A stretch of DNA of 64,000 nucleotides from Pedobacter cryophilus (GCF_005116455.1 NZ_SWBP01000001.1:620001-684000); one strand, 5' to 3'. Counted from the first letter of the stretch, positions 1 to 9,263 are shown. Notes: generated by a model not told the origin, from the letters alone. Translations and numbers: made by a program.

Positions 1-79
1 CTTTTTTAAGGATCTCTGCCCTTTGCGGACCAACTCCTTTTAAATACTCAATGGGTGTTTTAAATATTTGATCATTCAA
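1..79 (-). CDS. recG: ATP-dependent DNA helicase RecG, N-terminal fragment
   Basis: The first 26 codons of a gene that runs off the left edge. The reading frame gives TPIEYLKGVGPQRAEILKK, which matches the N-terminal wedge-domain start of RecG, the helicase that remodels stalled forks and branched DNA. The only reasonable start is TTG at 79-77, because a TGA lies a few codons upstream in frame and no ATG falls between. It begins two bases after the stop of the EamA gene, so it is probably the last visible gene of that operon. The identity rests on a short but characteristic segment. Confidence 0.8.
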   Translation of the reverse strand, partial: MNDQIFKTPIEYLKGVGPQRAEILKK

Positions 80-81
80 AA

Positions 82-1011
82 TCAGGAAATGACATCAACT
101 TCTGGTTTGCTTTTGATAATTTTAAAGATATTTTCTTTTAAAATTTTCCAATTAAAAATTACAACGGCAATAGCTAACAAGCTGTAAGCAAATAATTGGT
201 TCATTTTAATAGTTTCATGAAAATAGAAAAATGCTACACCAAATGCAACAATTGGATTAACATAAATTATAATCCCAACGGTTGATGATGGCAAACTGTT
301 TAAAGCAAATAAACTTAATAATAATGGTACAAGCGTAAACAATACCGCTATAATTACAATATCAACCCAAAATGACAGATTTAAAGGAATAGGTTGTAGA
401 TTGATGAAAAACAAAGGCAAAATTAAAAATAATGCTATCAATAATTGAAAACCCAGCATATTTAATTTACTAATGTTTTTGATGATTCTTTGAATAACCA
501 AAAAGAAAGCATAAAAAGCGGCTGTAATTACTGACCACATTACATCTGTAAAAGAGCCTGTAGCTAAGGTAATTATGGAGATGATTGCAATTGCTATAGC
601 TATTAATTTTAACCTGCTTAATTCTTCTTTTAAAATTAAAAAGCCTCCTAAAGCGGTAATTAACGGACAAACCATGTAAGCAAATGCTCCTGATTTTAGA
701 TTTACATTGTTAACCACATAAATAAAAGTAAACCAGTTTAGTGTGATTAAAACTCCTGATAAAACAATTAGAAACCACAGCTTTAACTTAGGTATTTCAT
801 TGTCCCCTTTTAATTGTAAGATATCAGACTTTAATTGTTTCCTGTTAAATAAGAAAATGACAATCCAACAAATGATAAACGAAACAAAAATGCGATAGTA
901 TAAAATTTGATCTACTGAGTAATCCTTTAAAAATCTTAATGCAATTGAAAAAAATCCCCAAATTATATTTGCACTTAAGGCTGCTAATAACCCACCAACC
1001 CTTTTACTCAT
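82..1011 (-). CDS. EamA/DMT-family membrane transporter
   Basis: A 309-residue integral membrane protein with about ten hydrophobic segments arranged as two EamA repeats, the layout of drug/metabolite transporter (DMT) family permeases. The N-terminus (LLAALSANIIWGFFSIALRF) carries the family's first-helix pattern, and a second repeat begins near residue 150 (ATGSFTDVMWSVITAAFYAF). The substrate cannot be read from sequence; relatives move amino acids, metabolites or drugs across the inner membrane. Its ATG shares one base with the TAA of ridA (TAATG), so translation is probably coupled. RecG follows two bases after its stop. Confidence 0.85.
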   Translation of the reverse strand: MSKRVGGLLAALSANIIWGFFSIALRFLKDYSVDQILYYRIFVSFIICWIVIFLFNRKQLKSDILQLKGDNEIPKLKLWFLIVLSGVLITLNWFTFIYVVNNVNLKSGAFAYMVCPLITALGGFLILKEELSRLKLIAIAIAIISIITLATGSFTDVMWSVITAAFYAFFLVIQRIIKNISKLNMLGFQLLIALFLILPLFFINLQPIPLNLSFWVDIVIIAVLFTLVPLLLSLFALNSLPSSTVGIIIYVNPIVAFGVAFFYFHETIKMNQLFAYSLLAIAVVIFNWKILKENIFKIIKSKPEVDVIS

Positions 1012-1391
1012 TAAGATTTAAGAGCCGTTATTGAGATTTCTACATTTACGTTTTTGGGTAATGTTTTAACCGCTACAGTTTCTCTTGCTGGAAAATCAGC
1101 GGTAAAATACTGCCCATAAGTATCGTTTACCTTTCCAAAGAAATCCATATCACTTAAAAAAATGGAAGTCTTCACTATATCATCAAATGTCATTTCGGCA
1201 GCATCTAAAATTGCTTTAATATTTTTCATTACTTGATGCGTTTCTTCTTCAATAGATTTATCAATAATGTTTCCTGTAGCAGGATCTATTGCAATTTGAC
1301 CGGAAGCAAAAAGCATGTTATTTACTAAAACCGCTTGACTATATGGACCAATAGGAGCAGGAGCATTAGGCGTATTAATTATTTTTTTCAT
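1011..1391 (-). CDS. ridA: RidA family enamine/imine deaminase
   Basis: A 126-residue protein of the YjgF/YER057c/UK114 (RidA) family, which hydrolyses reactive 2-aminoacrylate and related enamines formed by PLP enzymes. The family opening APIGPYSQAV is present, as are FASGQIAIDP and the conserved active-site Arg in ARETVAVKTLP, with the C-terminal NVNVEISITAL strand. Full length for the family, expected to be a cytosolic trimer. It lies 10 bases after the small membrane-protein gene and overlaps the transporter start by one base. Confidence 0.93.
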   Translation of the reverse strand: MKKIINTPNAPAPIGPYSQAVLVNNMLFASGQIAIDPATGNIIDKSIEEETHQVMKNIKAILDAAEMTFDDIVKTSIFLSDMDFFGKVNDTYGQYFTADFPARETVAVKTLPKNVNVEISITALKS

Positions 1392-1401
1392 CTGTTTTAG
1401 C

Positions 1402-1545
1402 TTATTTTTTTAAAATGAATAGGTCTATGAGTTTCCATATTACGCCACCAAGGAAAACAATAATAGCAATGCGGTTAATCCAATGCATTGCTCTCAGGTT
1501 AAAATTATCTGGTCTGTTGGGATCTTTTTTTCTAAAAAAATACAT
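1402..1545 (-). CDS. Small single-pass membrane protein, DUF6728-like
   Basis: A 47-residue ORF starting MYFFRKKDPNRPDNFNLRAM, followed by one hydrophobic helix (about residues 26-37) and a short basic tail. Two consecutive ATGs (1548 and 1545) are in frame; the second is chosen but either may be used. The charged N-terminal block followed by a helix recalls a short Bacteroidota family that I remember as DUF6728; this is recall, not a search. The frame is open, the composition is protein-like, and ridA begins 10 bases after its stop, all arguing for a real gene. Function unknown; one membrane span with a cytoplasmic basic N-terminus is likely. Confidence 0.7.
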   Translation of the reverse strand: MYFFRKKDPNRPDNFNLRAMHWINRIAIIVFLGGVIWKLIDLFILKK

Positions 1546-1564
1546 CATAGTCAAATTTAAAAAT

Positions 1565-1599
1565 AAAAAAAAGGGAGTCCGTATGAACTCCCTTTTTTT
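1565..1599 (-). terminator. Intrinsic terminator after the OmpA-family gene
   Basis: Inverted repeat GGGAGT...ACTCCC (1573-1578 / 1587-1592) extended by A-rich and T-rich flanks that pair. The A-run at 1565-1572 gives a U-tract on minus-strand RNA. It lies about 20 bases downstream of the OmpA-family stop and upstream of the small membrane-protein operon, so it separates two minus-strand units. Confidence 0.8.
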
Positions 1600-1617
1600 A
1601 CAAATTAATGTTTTTAA

Positions 1618-3063
1618 TTATAGTTGTCTAAACTCAACACGACGGTTAGCTACACGACCTTCTTCAGTTGCATTTGATGCAATTGGACGAGTTTCGCCAT
1701 AACCTTTTGTCATCACTCTTTTAGCATCAACACCTGAGTTTACTAAATAAGTTTTTACTGCATTTGCTCTGTCAATAGATAATTGCATGTTATATTCGTC
1801 AGTTCCTTCTTGAGAAGCGTGACCATCTAATTGCAAATTCATGTTATTATCTGCTCTCATGCTTGAAGATATTTTATCTAAAGTAGCATAAGAAGAAGTT
1901 CTTAACACTGAAGAATTATATTCAAATTGAATGTTTTGAACATCTTTCATAGTAGCAGTTCCCATTTCTGGACATCCGTTTAACTCAGCAGTACCTGCTT
2001 CTGTTGGACATTTGTCTTTCCAATCTGGAACACCATCACCATCTGTATCTAATTCACAACCTGCACCATCAACTTTAGCACCTGCTGGAGTATTAGGACA
2101 TTTGTCTAAATGATCAGCAACACCGTCACCATCTGAATCTTTTTTCAAATCTTCAACAGCTTGTTCAACATTTGTTACTCTTCCTTTTAAAGCTTCAACT
2201 TCTTGACGTAATGTAGGATCTTTTAATTCATCATACATCATAGCAATTGGATTCACCCAGTTTAAATCTGGCTTAGATTTAGCACCTAAAGAAAATTCTA
2301 AACCTGCATGAGTATAAGAAAATTTATCTTTTGAAGTTCCGTTAGCTCTAACACCATCAAAATTATCTCCATCAATAAACTTCATATCATAACCTAAATC
2401 TAAAGCAACTCTATCGTTTAATTTAAATTTAAATCCTAATCCAACTGGAATGTAAGCTTCTCTGATGTAATCATTATTATCACCTGCTCCACCCCATTTT
2501 CCTTTGTTGTTTACTGATCCAGCTTCAACATCATAAGATCTATAAACTTGAGGATTGTAAGCTAATAAACCATAACCAGCAGTTAAGTAAAAATTAACTG
2601 CATTTTCTCTGTTAAGAAAATCAATAGTAGCAACATTAACTACTCCACTTAAGTTAACATCATATTGAACTTCAGTTTTTGCAGAGCTGTATGGACCTGT
2701 ACCACCTGTAAGGCTTGTTCCAGAGTTTTTGTTGTAAGATACAACATGACCTCTATTTAAATTAGCTTGTAAACCAAAAGCATGAGTTAATTGCTTTCTC
2801 AAGTTTAAACCATAATATGCTCCAAAAGTATATTCGCCTAATCTAACGTTTCTTCCAAAATCGTTAGTACCGCCAATAATTACTGCTGGTGCTGTAAAAC
2901 CTCCGTTTACTCCAAAGGTCCATGTTCTGTACTGTGCTCTTCCACCAAATACTTTGGCAGGGCTAGTAGTTGCGCTAGTAGTAGCATCTTGTGCATTCGC
3001 AGTTACAGCGAAAGCAGTTGCTAAAGACAAAGCGACTGTTTTTTTAAATGTAGAATAATTCAT
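1618..3063 (-). CDS. OmpA-family outer-membrane protein with thrombospondin type 3 repeats
   Basis: A 481-residue exported protein. A signal peptide (about residues 1-24, ending ANAQ) is followed by a beta-barrel-like region to about residue 290, a short coiled segment, then two Asp-rich calcium-binding thrombospondin type 3 repeats (DSDGDGVADHLDKCP and DTDGDGVPDWKDKCP, about residues 310-365). The C-terminus is an OmpA peptidoglycan-binding domain, with the GHASQEGTDEYN and RANAVKTYL motifs. It probably anchors the outer membrane to the cell wall. The gene is monocistronic, with a terminator downstream and a divergent aminopeptidase upstream. TAAATTTG (minus strand, 3091-3084) just before the start is a possible -7 element but would leave a very short leader. 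Confidence 0.9.
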   Translation of the reverse strand: MNYSTFKKTVALSLATAFAVTANAQDATTSATTSPAKVFGGRAQYRTWTFGVNGGFTAPAVIIGGTNDFGRNVRLGEYTFGAYYGLNLRKQLTHAFGLQANLNRGHVVSYNKNSGTSLTGGTGPYSSAKTEVQYDVNLSGVVNVATIDFLNRENAVNFYLTAGYGLLAYNPQVYRSYDVEAGSVNNKGKWGGAGDNNDYIREAYIPVGLGFKFKLNDRVALDLGYDMKFIDGDNFDGVRANGTSKDKFSYTHAGLEFSLGAKSKPDLNWVNPIAMMYDELKDPTLRQEVEALKGRVTNVEQAVEDLKKDSDGDGVADHLDKCPNTPAGAKVDGAGCELDTDGDGVPDWKDKCPTEAGTAELNGCPEMGTATMKDVQNIQFEYNSSVLRTSSYATLDKISSSMRADNNMNLQLDGHASQEGTDEYNMQLSIDRANAVKTYLVNSGVDAKRVMTKGYGETRPIASNATEEGRVANRRVEFRQL

Positions 3064-3218
3064 AAATTCTTTTTTAAGGTTAACAAATTTAATTGCTTAA
3101 TTATTTGTAAAATTAATTATAAGTTTGACATGAACAAACTATTCAAAATCTGTTCCAAACTTTAATTACGACAAAAATAAGTATAAAAGCTTTGTAATTA
3201 TAAAATTTTCTCCTTTAA

Positions 3219-4508
3219 ATGAAATATCAAATTTTAAATTTTAAATTATTTTCACAAAATAGATCGAATTTTACTTCTAAACTAAAAAAAAATAGTTTAG
3301 CAATTATAAATTCTAGTGATGAATTTCCAAGAAGTGGTGATCAAATCTATGCTTTTAAGCAGAATCCAGACTTGTTTTACCTGTCTGGAATAGATCAAGA
3401 GCAAACTATTCTCTTACTTTTTCCCGATTGTCCTAATCCGTTATACAAAGAAGTCCTGTTTTTAAGACAGACGAATGAACACATTGCAATTTGGGAAGGG
3501 CATAAATATACTTTTGAAGAAGCTAGAAAAATATCAGGCATCCAAAATATCTATTGGATAGACGAATTTTGGAATATTTTATCTGCAATTATCCATTATG
3601 CAGATCATATTTATTTAAATACGAACGAAAACGATAGGTATGCGCATACAGTACCTTATAAAGATATCAGGTTTATAGAAGAGTTAAAATCAAAATATCC
3701 TTTACATCATTATGAAAGAGCTGCTTTAATATTCAGGTCTTTGCGCCCAATAAAATCTGAAGCAGAAATATTTTATACTCAAAAAGCATGTGACATTACT
3801 GGAGATGCCTTTAGAAGAATTTTGAAATTTATAAAACCTGAAGTTCAGGAATATGAAATAGAGGCAGAAATTATTCATGAATTTATTAAACAGCAAGCTA
3901 CTGGGCATGCCTACACTCCAATTATAGCATCGGGTAAAAATGCATGTATTCTTCATTATAACGATAATAACCAAACTTGTAAAGACGGTGATGTTATTCT
4001 TTTTGATTTTGGAGCTGAATATGCTAACTACAATGCAGATTTAAGTAGATCTGTGCCTGTGAGTGGCAAATTTACTAAAAGGCAAAAAGACGTTTATAAA
4101 TCGGTGCATCATGTGATGAAAGAAGCCACAAAGATGCTTGTTGCCGGAACTATATGGAATGAATATCATGAAGAAGTAGGTAAGATTATGACTAGCGAAC
4201 TAATTAAATTGGGATTGTTAGATAAACATGATGTAGAAAAACAAAACCCCAAAATACCGGCTTACAAAAAATATTTTATGCATGGCACTTCACATCATTT
4301 AGGGATAGATGTTCATGATTTTGCAAGCCGATACGAGCCATTTGCTGTGGGTAATATTTTAACCTGTGAGCCTGGAATATACATTTTAGAAGAAGGATTA
4401 GGAATTCGTTTAGAGAACGATATATTAATCACACCAAATGGACCAGTAGATTTAATGGCTAATATTCCTATTGATGCAGATGAAATAGAAGAGATTATGA
4501 ATTCTTAA
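3219..4508 (+). CDS. pepP: Xaa-Pro aminopeptidase (M24B)
   Basis: A 429-residue cytosolic metallopeptidase that removes N-terminal residues preceding proline. Residues 1-150 form the AMP_N domain; the pita-bread M24 catalytic domain follows. All five metal ligands are visible: D263 (LFDFGAEY), D274 (YNADLSRS), H359 (HGTSHHLG), E384 (LTCEPGIY) and E399 (RLEND). Length and motif order fit PepP rather than methionine aminopeptidase. It is transcribed away from the OmpA gene and its last 14 bases overlap the 3' end of the convergent meaB gene. Confidence 0.93.
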   Translation: MKYQILNFKLFSQNRSNFTSKLKKNSLAIINSSDEFPRSGDQIYAFKQNPDLFYLSGIDQEQTILLLFPDCPNPLYKEVLFLRQTNEHIAIWEGHKYTFEEARKISGIQNIYWIDEFWNILSAIIHYADHIYLNTNENDRYAHTVPYKDIRFIEELKSKYPLHHYERAALIFRSLRPIKSEAEIFYTQKACDITGDAFRRILKFIKPEVQEYEIEAEIIHEFIKQQATGHAYTPIIASGKNACILHYNDNNQTCKDGDVILFDFGAEYANYNADLSRSVPVSGKFTKRQKDVYKSVHHVMKEATKMLVAGTIWNEYHEEVGKIMTSELIKLGLLDKHDVEKQNPKIPAYKKYFMHGTSHHLGIDVHDFASRYEPFAVGNILTCEPGIYILEEGLGIRLENDILITPNGPVDLMANIPIDADEIEEIMNS

Positions 4509-5385
4509 ATTTCTCTACAAATTTATAAAGATTAAAATCTTTTTTTAAAGCTTCAGCAATTTCTTGTTGAAGCTTTTCTTTGTTTAAATCTTTCATTCTA
4601 AAGTGTTGGATCAGTCTCCAAGCCTTTTCAGTTAATAAATAGGGCTTTCTTAAATTGTTTTTTGAGGAAACAACTTGAATCTGTTCAATTAATTCATTAA
4701 CTCCTTGCGACTGCGATGCAACTGTTTTTAATACCGGAATAGGTTGATGATTGTGATTTAGCATCATTTTTAAATGATTTGCAAAGGTATCTGCACCTTC
4801 TCTATCGGCTTTATTTACTACAAAAACATCTGCTATTTCCATCAATCCCGATTTTATGCTTTGAATTTCATCTCCAGCTTCGGGCACTAAAACCACAACT
4901 GTTAAATCTGCAAGACCGGCAATTTCAATTTCTGATTGCCCTACACCTACTGTTTCTATAAAAATATAATCAAAATCAGCAGATTTAAGTACATCAACCA
5001 TTTCTATGGTTTTGGCAGATAAACCACCCAAAGAACCTCTTGTTGCTAATGACCTGATGAATACATTTTGATTATTAAACTGATCTGTCATTCTAATACG
5101 GTCTCCTAATAAAGAGCCCCTATTAAATGGAGAAGTCGGGTCAATAGCTAAAATGGCTATTTTGTTATTTTTTGAGAGTTCATTTAAAACTGCATTTACC
5201 AAAGTACTTTTTCCGGCTCCCGGCGGGCCAGTAACTCCAATAACAGGAACTTCTTTAATTTTTAAAGTTTTAAGAATATCATCGGCGCCAGCCAAATTAT
5301 TCTCTACAATAGTTAATAATCTAGCCAGCGCTTTTAAATTACCATTTTGAAACTGATTTATTAACTGTTTTGCCTTCTCTAACAT
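4495..5385 (-). CDS. meaB: MeaB/ArgK-type G3E GTPase, methylmalonyl-CoA mutase chaperone
   Basis: A 296-residue P-loop GTPase. Walker A is GPPGAGKS at residues 53-60; the switch region contains DPTSPFNRGSLLGDR and RSLATRGSLGG; the metal-binding ETVGVGQSE and base-specificity NKAD (191-194) follow. This pattern is specific to MeaB/ArgK, which gates loading of adenosylcobalamin into methylmalonyl-CoA mutase and protects it from inactivation. The mutase subunits are not in this window, so the partner must be encoded elsewhere. The 3' ends of meaB and pepP overlap by 14 bases. Confidence 0.92.
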   Translation of the reverse strand: MLEKAKQLINQFQNGNLKALARLLTIVENNLAGADDILKTLKIKEVPVIGVTGPPGAGKSTLVNAVLNELSKNNKIAILAIDPTSPFNRGSLLGDRIRMTDQFNNQNVFIRSLATRGSLGGLSAKTIEMVDVLKSADFDYIFIETVGVGQSEIEIAGLADLTVVVLVPEAGDEIQSIKSGLMEIADVFVVNKADREGADTFANHLKMMLNHNHQPIPVLKTVASQSQGVNELIEQIQVVSSKNNLRKPYLLTEKAWRLIQHFRMKDLNKEKLQQEIAEALKKDFNLYKFVEKFKNS

Positions 5386-5398
5386 TAATTTACCTTTG
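5370..5398 (+). promoter_or_regulatory. Bacteroidota-type promoter of the glycan cluster
   Basis: TTG at 5370-5372 (within TTTTG), an 18-base spacer and TACCTTTG at 5391-5398 match the TTG-N17-23-TAnnTTTG consensus described for Bacteroidota primary sigma factor. The predicted start is near 5405, giving a leader of about 25 bases before the O-antigen ligase ATG. The -33 part lies inside the start of meaB. Confidence 0.65.
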
Positions 5399-5429
5399 GT
5401 ATCAATTAAAGTAAAAATATCATTTTAAA

Positions 5430-6668
5430 ATGAGCAAGATAGTAAGCAAAGAAAACTATTCTTCTTTCATTAGCAATAATGCTTTGGAATGGTCTTGTTA
5501 TCTATTAGTTTTTGGTTTGTTTTACTCAAGAGCGTTACTCTCTATCAGCACCGTTTTAATCTTATTAAGTGGTCTTTTATCCTTTTATCAAAAGAAAAAT
5601 AAAGAAATTAAAATTGGATTAATTCAGTATTTATTTCTTGCAATTTATGCCGCTTTCATTTTTAGTATTTTTCATACTGAAGATATAAATGAGTGGAAAA
5701 GCATTGTATTTAAAGTTAATTACTTGATTTTATTACCCTTTGGGTTTTTATTAGCGCCAAAACTCAATCAAGTAAAAATAAAATATTTATTAGCTTTCTT
5801 TATTTTATGTTGTTTTGCTTGTTTAACTATTGATAGTATTTATGTTCTTTTAAATTATGAGCATTTTATTAAACAGGTTGCTGTAAGTAAAAATATAGTA
5901 TCGGTATTTGGGCCGGTACATACTGAGTTAGGATTGCTAAGCACCGTTTCCTTTGTTCTCATCATATATTTTATATCAATTGAAAAAAACAAGCTCAAAT
6001 TACTGTTGCTTACTTCTCTTTCCCTTGTATTTTTTCTTGAGCTTTGTGTTATTTCTTTTAGGTTTTCTTTACTTAGTATATTCATAATTGGCATTTTATA
6101 CCTCCTCTATCAAACGTTTATCTTAAAAAAGTACATTCAATTGATTTATTTGGTTTTAGTTGCGTTTAGTGCTGTTGTTCTTATTAAAACTGTGCCACCT
6201 GTAAAAGCCAGATATGACAATACAGTACAAGATATTTATTCTATTATTGAAAATAAAAACCCAAACTATCAATCATTGGGTCAGCGTTGGGCGGCAGTAA
6301 AATGTACAACAGAAATTATTAAAAAAAATGCTTGGTTTGGCGTATCTCCATCTGATTTAAAAGATGATATGCAAGCTCAATATCAAAAAGATTCCTATTT
6401 ATTGATTCCTGAAAACAGAATTTTTATTCATAATCAATTTCTTTATTACGCGGCCTCTTTTGGAATCCCATTTACTGTGGTTGTTTTCATTGTTTTTCTG
6501 ATTTTAATCATAAAAAAAACTCAAAAAAACTACCTCATTTTTTGGTTGATGGTGCCTTTTTTCCTTCATATGTTTTCTGATAATACTTTAGAAAGACAGA
6601 TTAGTGGTGGCTGTATCCTATTTTTTTTACTTTTACTCCCTAATCTTAATATGAAATCTCAAACATGA
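5430..6668 (+). CDS. O-antigen ligase family membrane protein
   Basis: A 412-residue polytopic membrane protein with about eleven hydrophobic segments and one larger hydrophilic loop around residues 255-330 (YDNTVQDIYS through YLLIPENRIF), the Wzy_C/WaaL layout. Family members join polymerised O-antigen or other surface glycans to a lipid A core or protein acceptor on the periplasmic face. The loop keeps an Arg and the HNQFLYYAASFG motif typical of this superfamily. Ligase and polymerase (Wzy) cannot be separated by sequence alone. It is first in a five-gene glycan cluster and overlaps the next gene by four bases (ATGA). Confidence 0.82.
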   Translation: MSKIVSKENYSSFISNNALEWSCYLLVFGLFYSRALLSISTVLILLSGLLSFYQKKNKEIKIGLIQYLFLAIYAAFIFSIFHTEDINEWKSIVFKVNYLILLPFGFLLAPKLNQVKIKYLLAFFILCCFACLTIDSIYVLLNYEHFIKQVAVSKNIVSVFGPVHTELGLLSTVSFVLIIYFISIEKNKLKLLLLTSLSLVFFLELCVISFRFSLLSIFIIGILYLLYQTFILKKYIQLIYLVLVAFSAVVLIKTVPPVKARYDNTVQDIYSIIENKNPNYQSLGQRWAAVKCTTEIIKKNAWFGVSPSDLKDDMQAQYQKDSYLLIPENRIFIHNQFLYYAASFGIPFTVVVFIVFLILIIKKTQKNYLIFWLMVPFFLHMFSDNTLERQISGGCILFFLLLLPNLNMKSQT

Positions 6669-7543
6669 AAGTAGCCGGTTTTACATTCATAAGAAATGCT
6701 GTAACTAACGATTATCCAATTGTGGAAGCTATAACTTCCATTTTACCCTTATGTGATGAATTTATTATCGCTCATGGTAATTCTAGCGATGATACCTTGA
6801 AATTGCTTCAATCTATAGATTCTCCTAAAATCAAAATTATTGAAACCACTTGGAATGATGAAGTAAGAGAAGGAGGTAAAACATTTGCTTTAGAAACAGA
6901 TAAAGCATTCAAAGCCATTTCAAAAGATGCTGATTGGGCATTTTATATCCAAGGAGATGAGGTAATTCATGAAAAATACCATGCTGAGATTAAAAAAGAA
7001 ATGGAAAACTGCCTAAATGATAAAAACGTTGAAGGCTTACTTTTTAAGTATTTACATTTTTATGGTTCTTATGATTATGTAGCTGTTTCTAGAAGATGGT
7101 ATAGAAAAGAAATAAGAATTGTAAAAAATTTGGAAGGAATTTCTTCTTACAGAGATGCCCAAGGCTTAAGAATTAACGGCAGAAAAATAAAAGTTAAAGA
7201 AATAGAGGCTTATGTGTATCATTATGGTTGGGTAAAACCTCCACAAGGATTAAATAATAAAGTTAGAAATTTTAACAAGTTTTATCATGAAGATGATTGG
7301 ATTGAAACCAACATGCCAAAAGCACAAAGCTTTGATTATGGAAATGCCGATGAATTAAAGAAATTTACTGGCTCTCATCCCATCGCTATTCAACAAAGAA
7401 TTACCAATACAAATTGGGAGTTTTCTGTAGACCCTACTCTTATTAAGAAAAAGCTATCTTTAAGAAGAAGATTTTTAAAGTTAATAGAAGAGAAAACGGG
7501 TTATCGCCCATTTGAATATAAAAACTATAATAAAATTAAATAG
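6665..7543 (+). CDS. Glycosyltransferase family 2 protein
   Basis: A 292-residue GT-A-fold enzyme. The N-terminal strand VAGFTFIRNAV, the acceptor/nucleotide region CDEFIIAHGNSSDDT and the metal-binding-like QGDEVIH (near residue 98) fit GT2 enzymes that use nucleotide sugars. The C-terminal part is basic and lacks a membrane anchor, so it probably acts at the inner face of the membrane. Start ATG overlaps the ligase stop, implying translational coupling. The sugar and linkage are unknown; the cluster suggests a step in a lipopolysaccharide core or O-unit. Confidence 0.82.
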   Translation: MKVAGFTFIRNAVTNDYPIVEAITSILPLCDEFIIAHGNSSDDTLKLLQSIDSPKIKIIETTWNDEVREGGKTFALETDKAFKAISKDADWAFYIQGDEVIHEKYHAEIKKEMENCLNDKNVEGLLFKYLHFYGSYDYVAVSRRWYRKEIRIVKNLEGISSYRDAQGLRINGRKIKVKEIEAYVYHYGWVKPPQGLNNKVRNFNKFYHEDDWIETNMPKAQSFDYGNADELKKFTGSHPIAIQQRITNTNWEFSVDPTLIKKKLSLRRRFLKLIEEKTGYRPFEYKNYNKIK

Positions 7544-7601
7544 AAACAGGCTTTTTTAAACGTAGTTAAGACGAAATACCAAAATATAATTAATAGTTAG
7601 T

Positions 7602-8429
7602 ATGTTAGAATACATTAAGAATTCTTTAGCTAGAAAAAGAGCAAGAAGAATTACCCAAGAGTATCCACCGCAAGTTGAAACTTTTGATTTGGGAAAATAT
7701 GGCGCTATAGAATTTGCCAATTGGTCTAATCCTTTGGTTACTCCAATTAAAATAGATTCTGCTATGGTTGAGTTTTTCAATCAATTTATAAAAGAAGGTG
7801 ATTTTGCTATTGATATTGGTGCAAACATTGGAGATACCACCGTTCCAATGGCTTTATGTACTGGCAAAAGTGGATTAACAATTGGCTTTGATCCTAATCC
7901 GTTTGTGCAGAAAATTCTTCAAAAGAATGCCTCTTTAAACCTAGATAAATATCATTTAGTTCCTCAGCCTTACGCCATTTCTACTCAGGATGAAGAGTTT
8001 TTCTTTGTTTCATCAGAAGCTTCTTTTGCTAATGGCGCCATTTCACCAACAAAAGATAGTCAGCATGGTAAATTTGTTCAGCCAGAAAAGATTAAAGGCG
8101 TAAATCTGAAATCCTTTTTAGAAAAAGATTATCCAGATTGGATGAATAAATTATCATTTATTAAGATAGATGCTGAAGGTTACGACAAGGAAATTATTAA
8201 ATCTATTACTGATTTAATAAAAGGATGTAAGCCTGTTATTATTGCAGAGAGCTTTGGAGAAGCGAGTGATGAAGCTAAAATTGAGCTTTATGATGTTATA
8301 GCCAAAAATGGTTATGATATTTTTTATTTTGAAGATTTCAATATTAACTTAAGAGTAGAGAAATTGGATAAAAACACAGATATGTTGAAATTTAAAAAAA
8401 CCGTCAACATTTATGCTACACCAAGATAG
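7602..8429 (+). CDS. FkbM family methyltransferase
   Basis: A 275-residue SAM-dependent methyltransferase. The SAM-binding motif I is DFAIDIGANIGDTTV (about residues 67-81) followed by the acidic strand-2 motif GFDPNP. The C-terminal FIKIDAEGYDKEII segment is the FkbM domain hallmark. FkbM enzymes O-methylate sugars or polyketides; within this cluster methylation of a surface-glycan sugar is the natural inference. It lies 58 bases after the first glycosyltransferase gene and 34 before the second, in the same direction. Confidence 0.88.
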   Translation: MLEYIKNSLARKRARRITQEYPPQVETFDLGKYGAIEFANWSNPLVTPIKIDSAMVEFFNQFIKEGDFAIDIGANIGDTTVPMALCTGKSGLTIGFDPNPFVQKILQKNASLNLDKYHLVPQPYAISTQDEEFFFVSSEASFANGAISPTKDSQHGKFVQPEKIKGVNLKSFLEKDYPDWMNKLSFIKIDAEGYDKEIIKSITDLIKGCKPVIIAESFGEASDEAKIELYDVIAKNGYDIFYFEDFNINLRVEKLDKNTDMLKFKKTVNIYATPR

Positions 8430-8463
8430 CTTAAAATTAAACCCCAATTCTCGATAAAATTCA

Positions 8464-9252
8464 ATGATACGCTTAGAAAAGTGCACTTTATTAATTTCAA
8501 CCTATAATTGGCCCGAAGCTTTAGAATTGGTTTTAAAAAGTGTGACTTTACAAACCGTTATCCCTTCAGAGATTATAATTGCTGATGACGGCTCTACTCA
8601 TGAAACAAAAAAAATCATCGATTCTTACAGAGCAGTACTCAACATTAAACATGTTTGGCATACAGATGAAGGATTTAGAAAAACCATCATCATGAATAAA
8701 GCGATAAAAGAAGCCGAACATGATTATATCATACAAATTGATGGTGATATGATACTTCATCCTAAATTTATTAAAGATCATCTTCATTATGCCAAAGAAA
8801 ACTACTTCATAAAAGGCAGTAGAGCGATGCTGCATCAAAACCTAACTCAAGAAATATTAAAACTAAAAACATTTGATTTTTCGGTATTGAGTAATCATGT
8901 TAGGTCAAAAATTAATGCAACCCGACTTCCTTTTTTAGCACCTTTGTTTTTTGGGAATAAATATAGAACCAACAATCTTAGAGGCTGTAATTTTGCTTTT
9001 TGGAAAAAAGATTTTATACTGGTAAATGGCTATAATAATGAAATTAATGGCTGGGGACATGAAGACATTGAACTTGCTGCCAGATTGGTTAACAATGGTG
9101 TATTAAGAAGACAATTTAAAATGATAGCCATTTGTTTTCATTTATATCACAAAATAAACACCAGAGAAAAAGAATTGGAGAACTTGTTTGTTTATGAGCA
9201 AACAGTAAAACAAAACATAAAAACTATCCCAAACGGATACCAACAATTTTAA
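8464..9252 (+). CDS. Glycosyltransferase family 2 with GT7-type C-terminal motif
   Basis: A 262-residue GT-A glycosyltransferase. The N-terminal nucleotide-sugar region shows LLISTYNWPEAL and IIADDGSTHET; the metal-binding motif is QIDGDMILH near residue 97. Near the C-terminus GWGHEDIELAARL matches the galactosyltransferase (Glyco_transf_7C) acceptor-site motif, seen in chondroitin synthase-like and LPS transferases. It is distinct from the first GT2 in the cluster, suggesting at least two sugar additions. Only 11 bases separate it from the ABC exporter gene. Confidence 0.87.
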   Translation: MIRLEKCTLLISTYNWPEALELVLKSVTLQTVIPSEIIIADDGSTHETKKIIDSYRAVLNIKHVWHTDEGFRKTIIMNKAIKEAEHDYIIQIDGDMILHPKFIKDHLHYAKENYFIKGSRAMLHQNLTQEILKLKTFDFSVLSNHVRSKINATRLPFLAPLFFGNKYRTNNLRGCNFAFWKKDFILVNGYNNEINGWGHEDIELAARLVNNGVLRRQFKMIAICFHLYHKINTREKELENLFVYEQTVKQNIKTIPNGYQQF

Positions 9253-9263
9253 TATTCATATTA

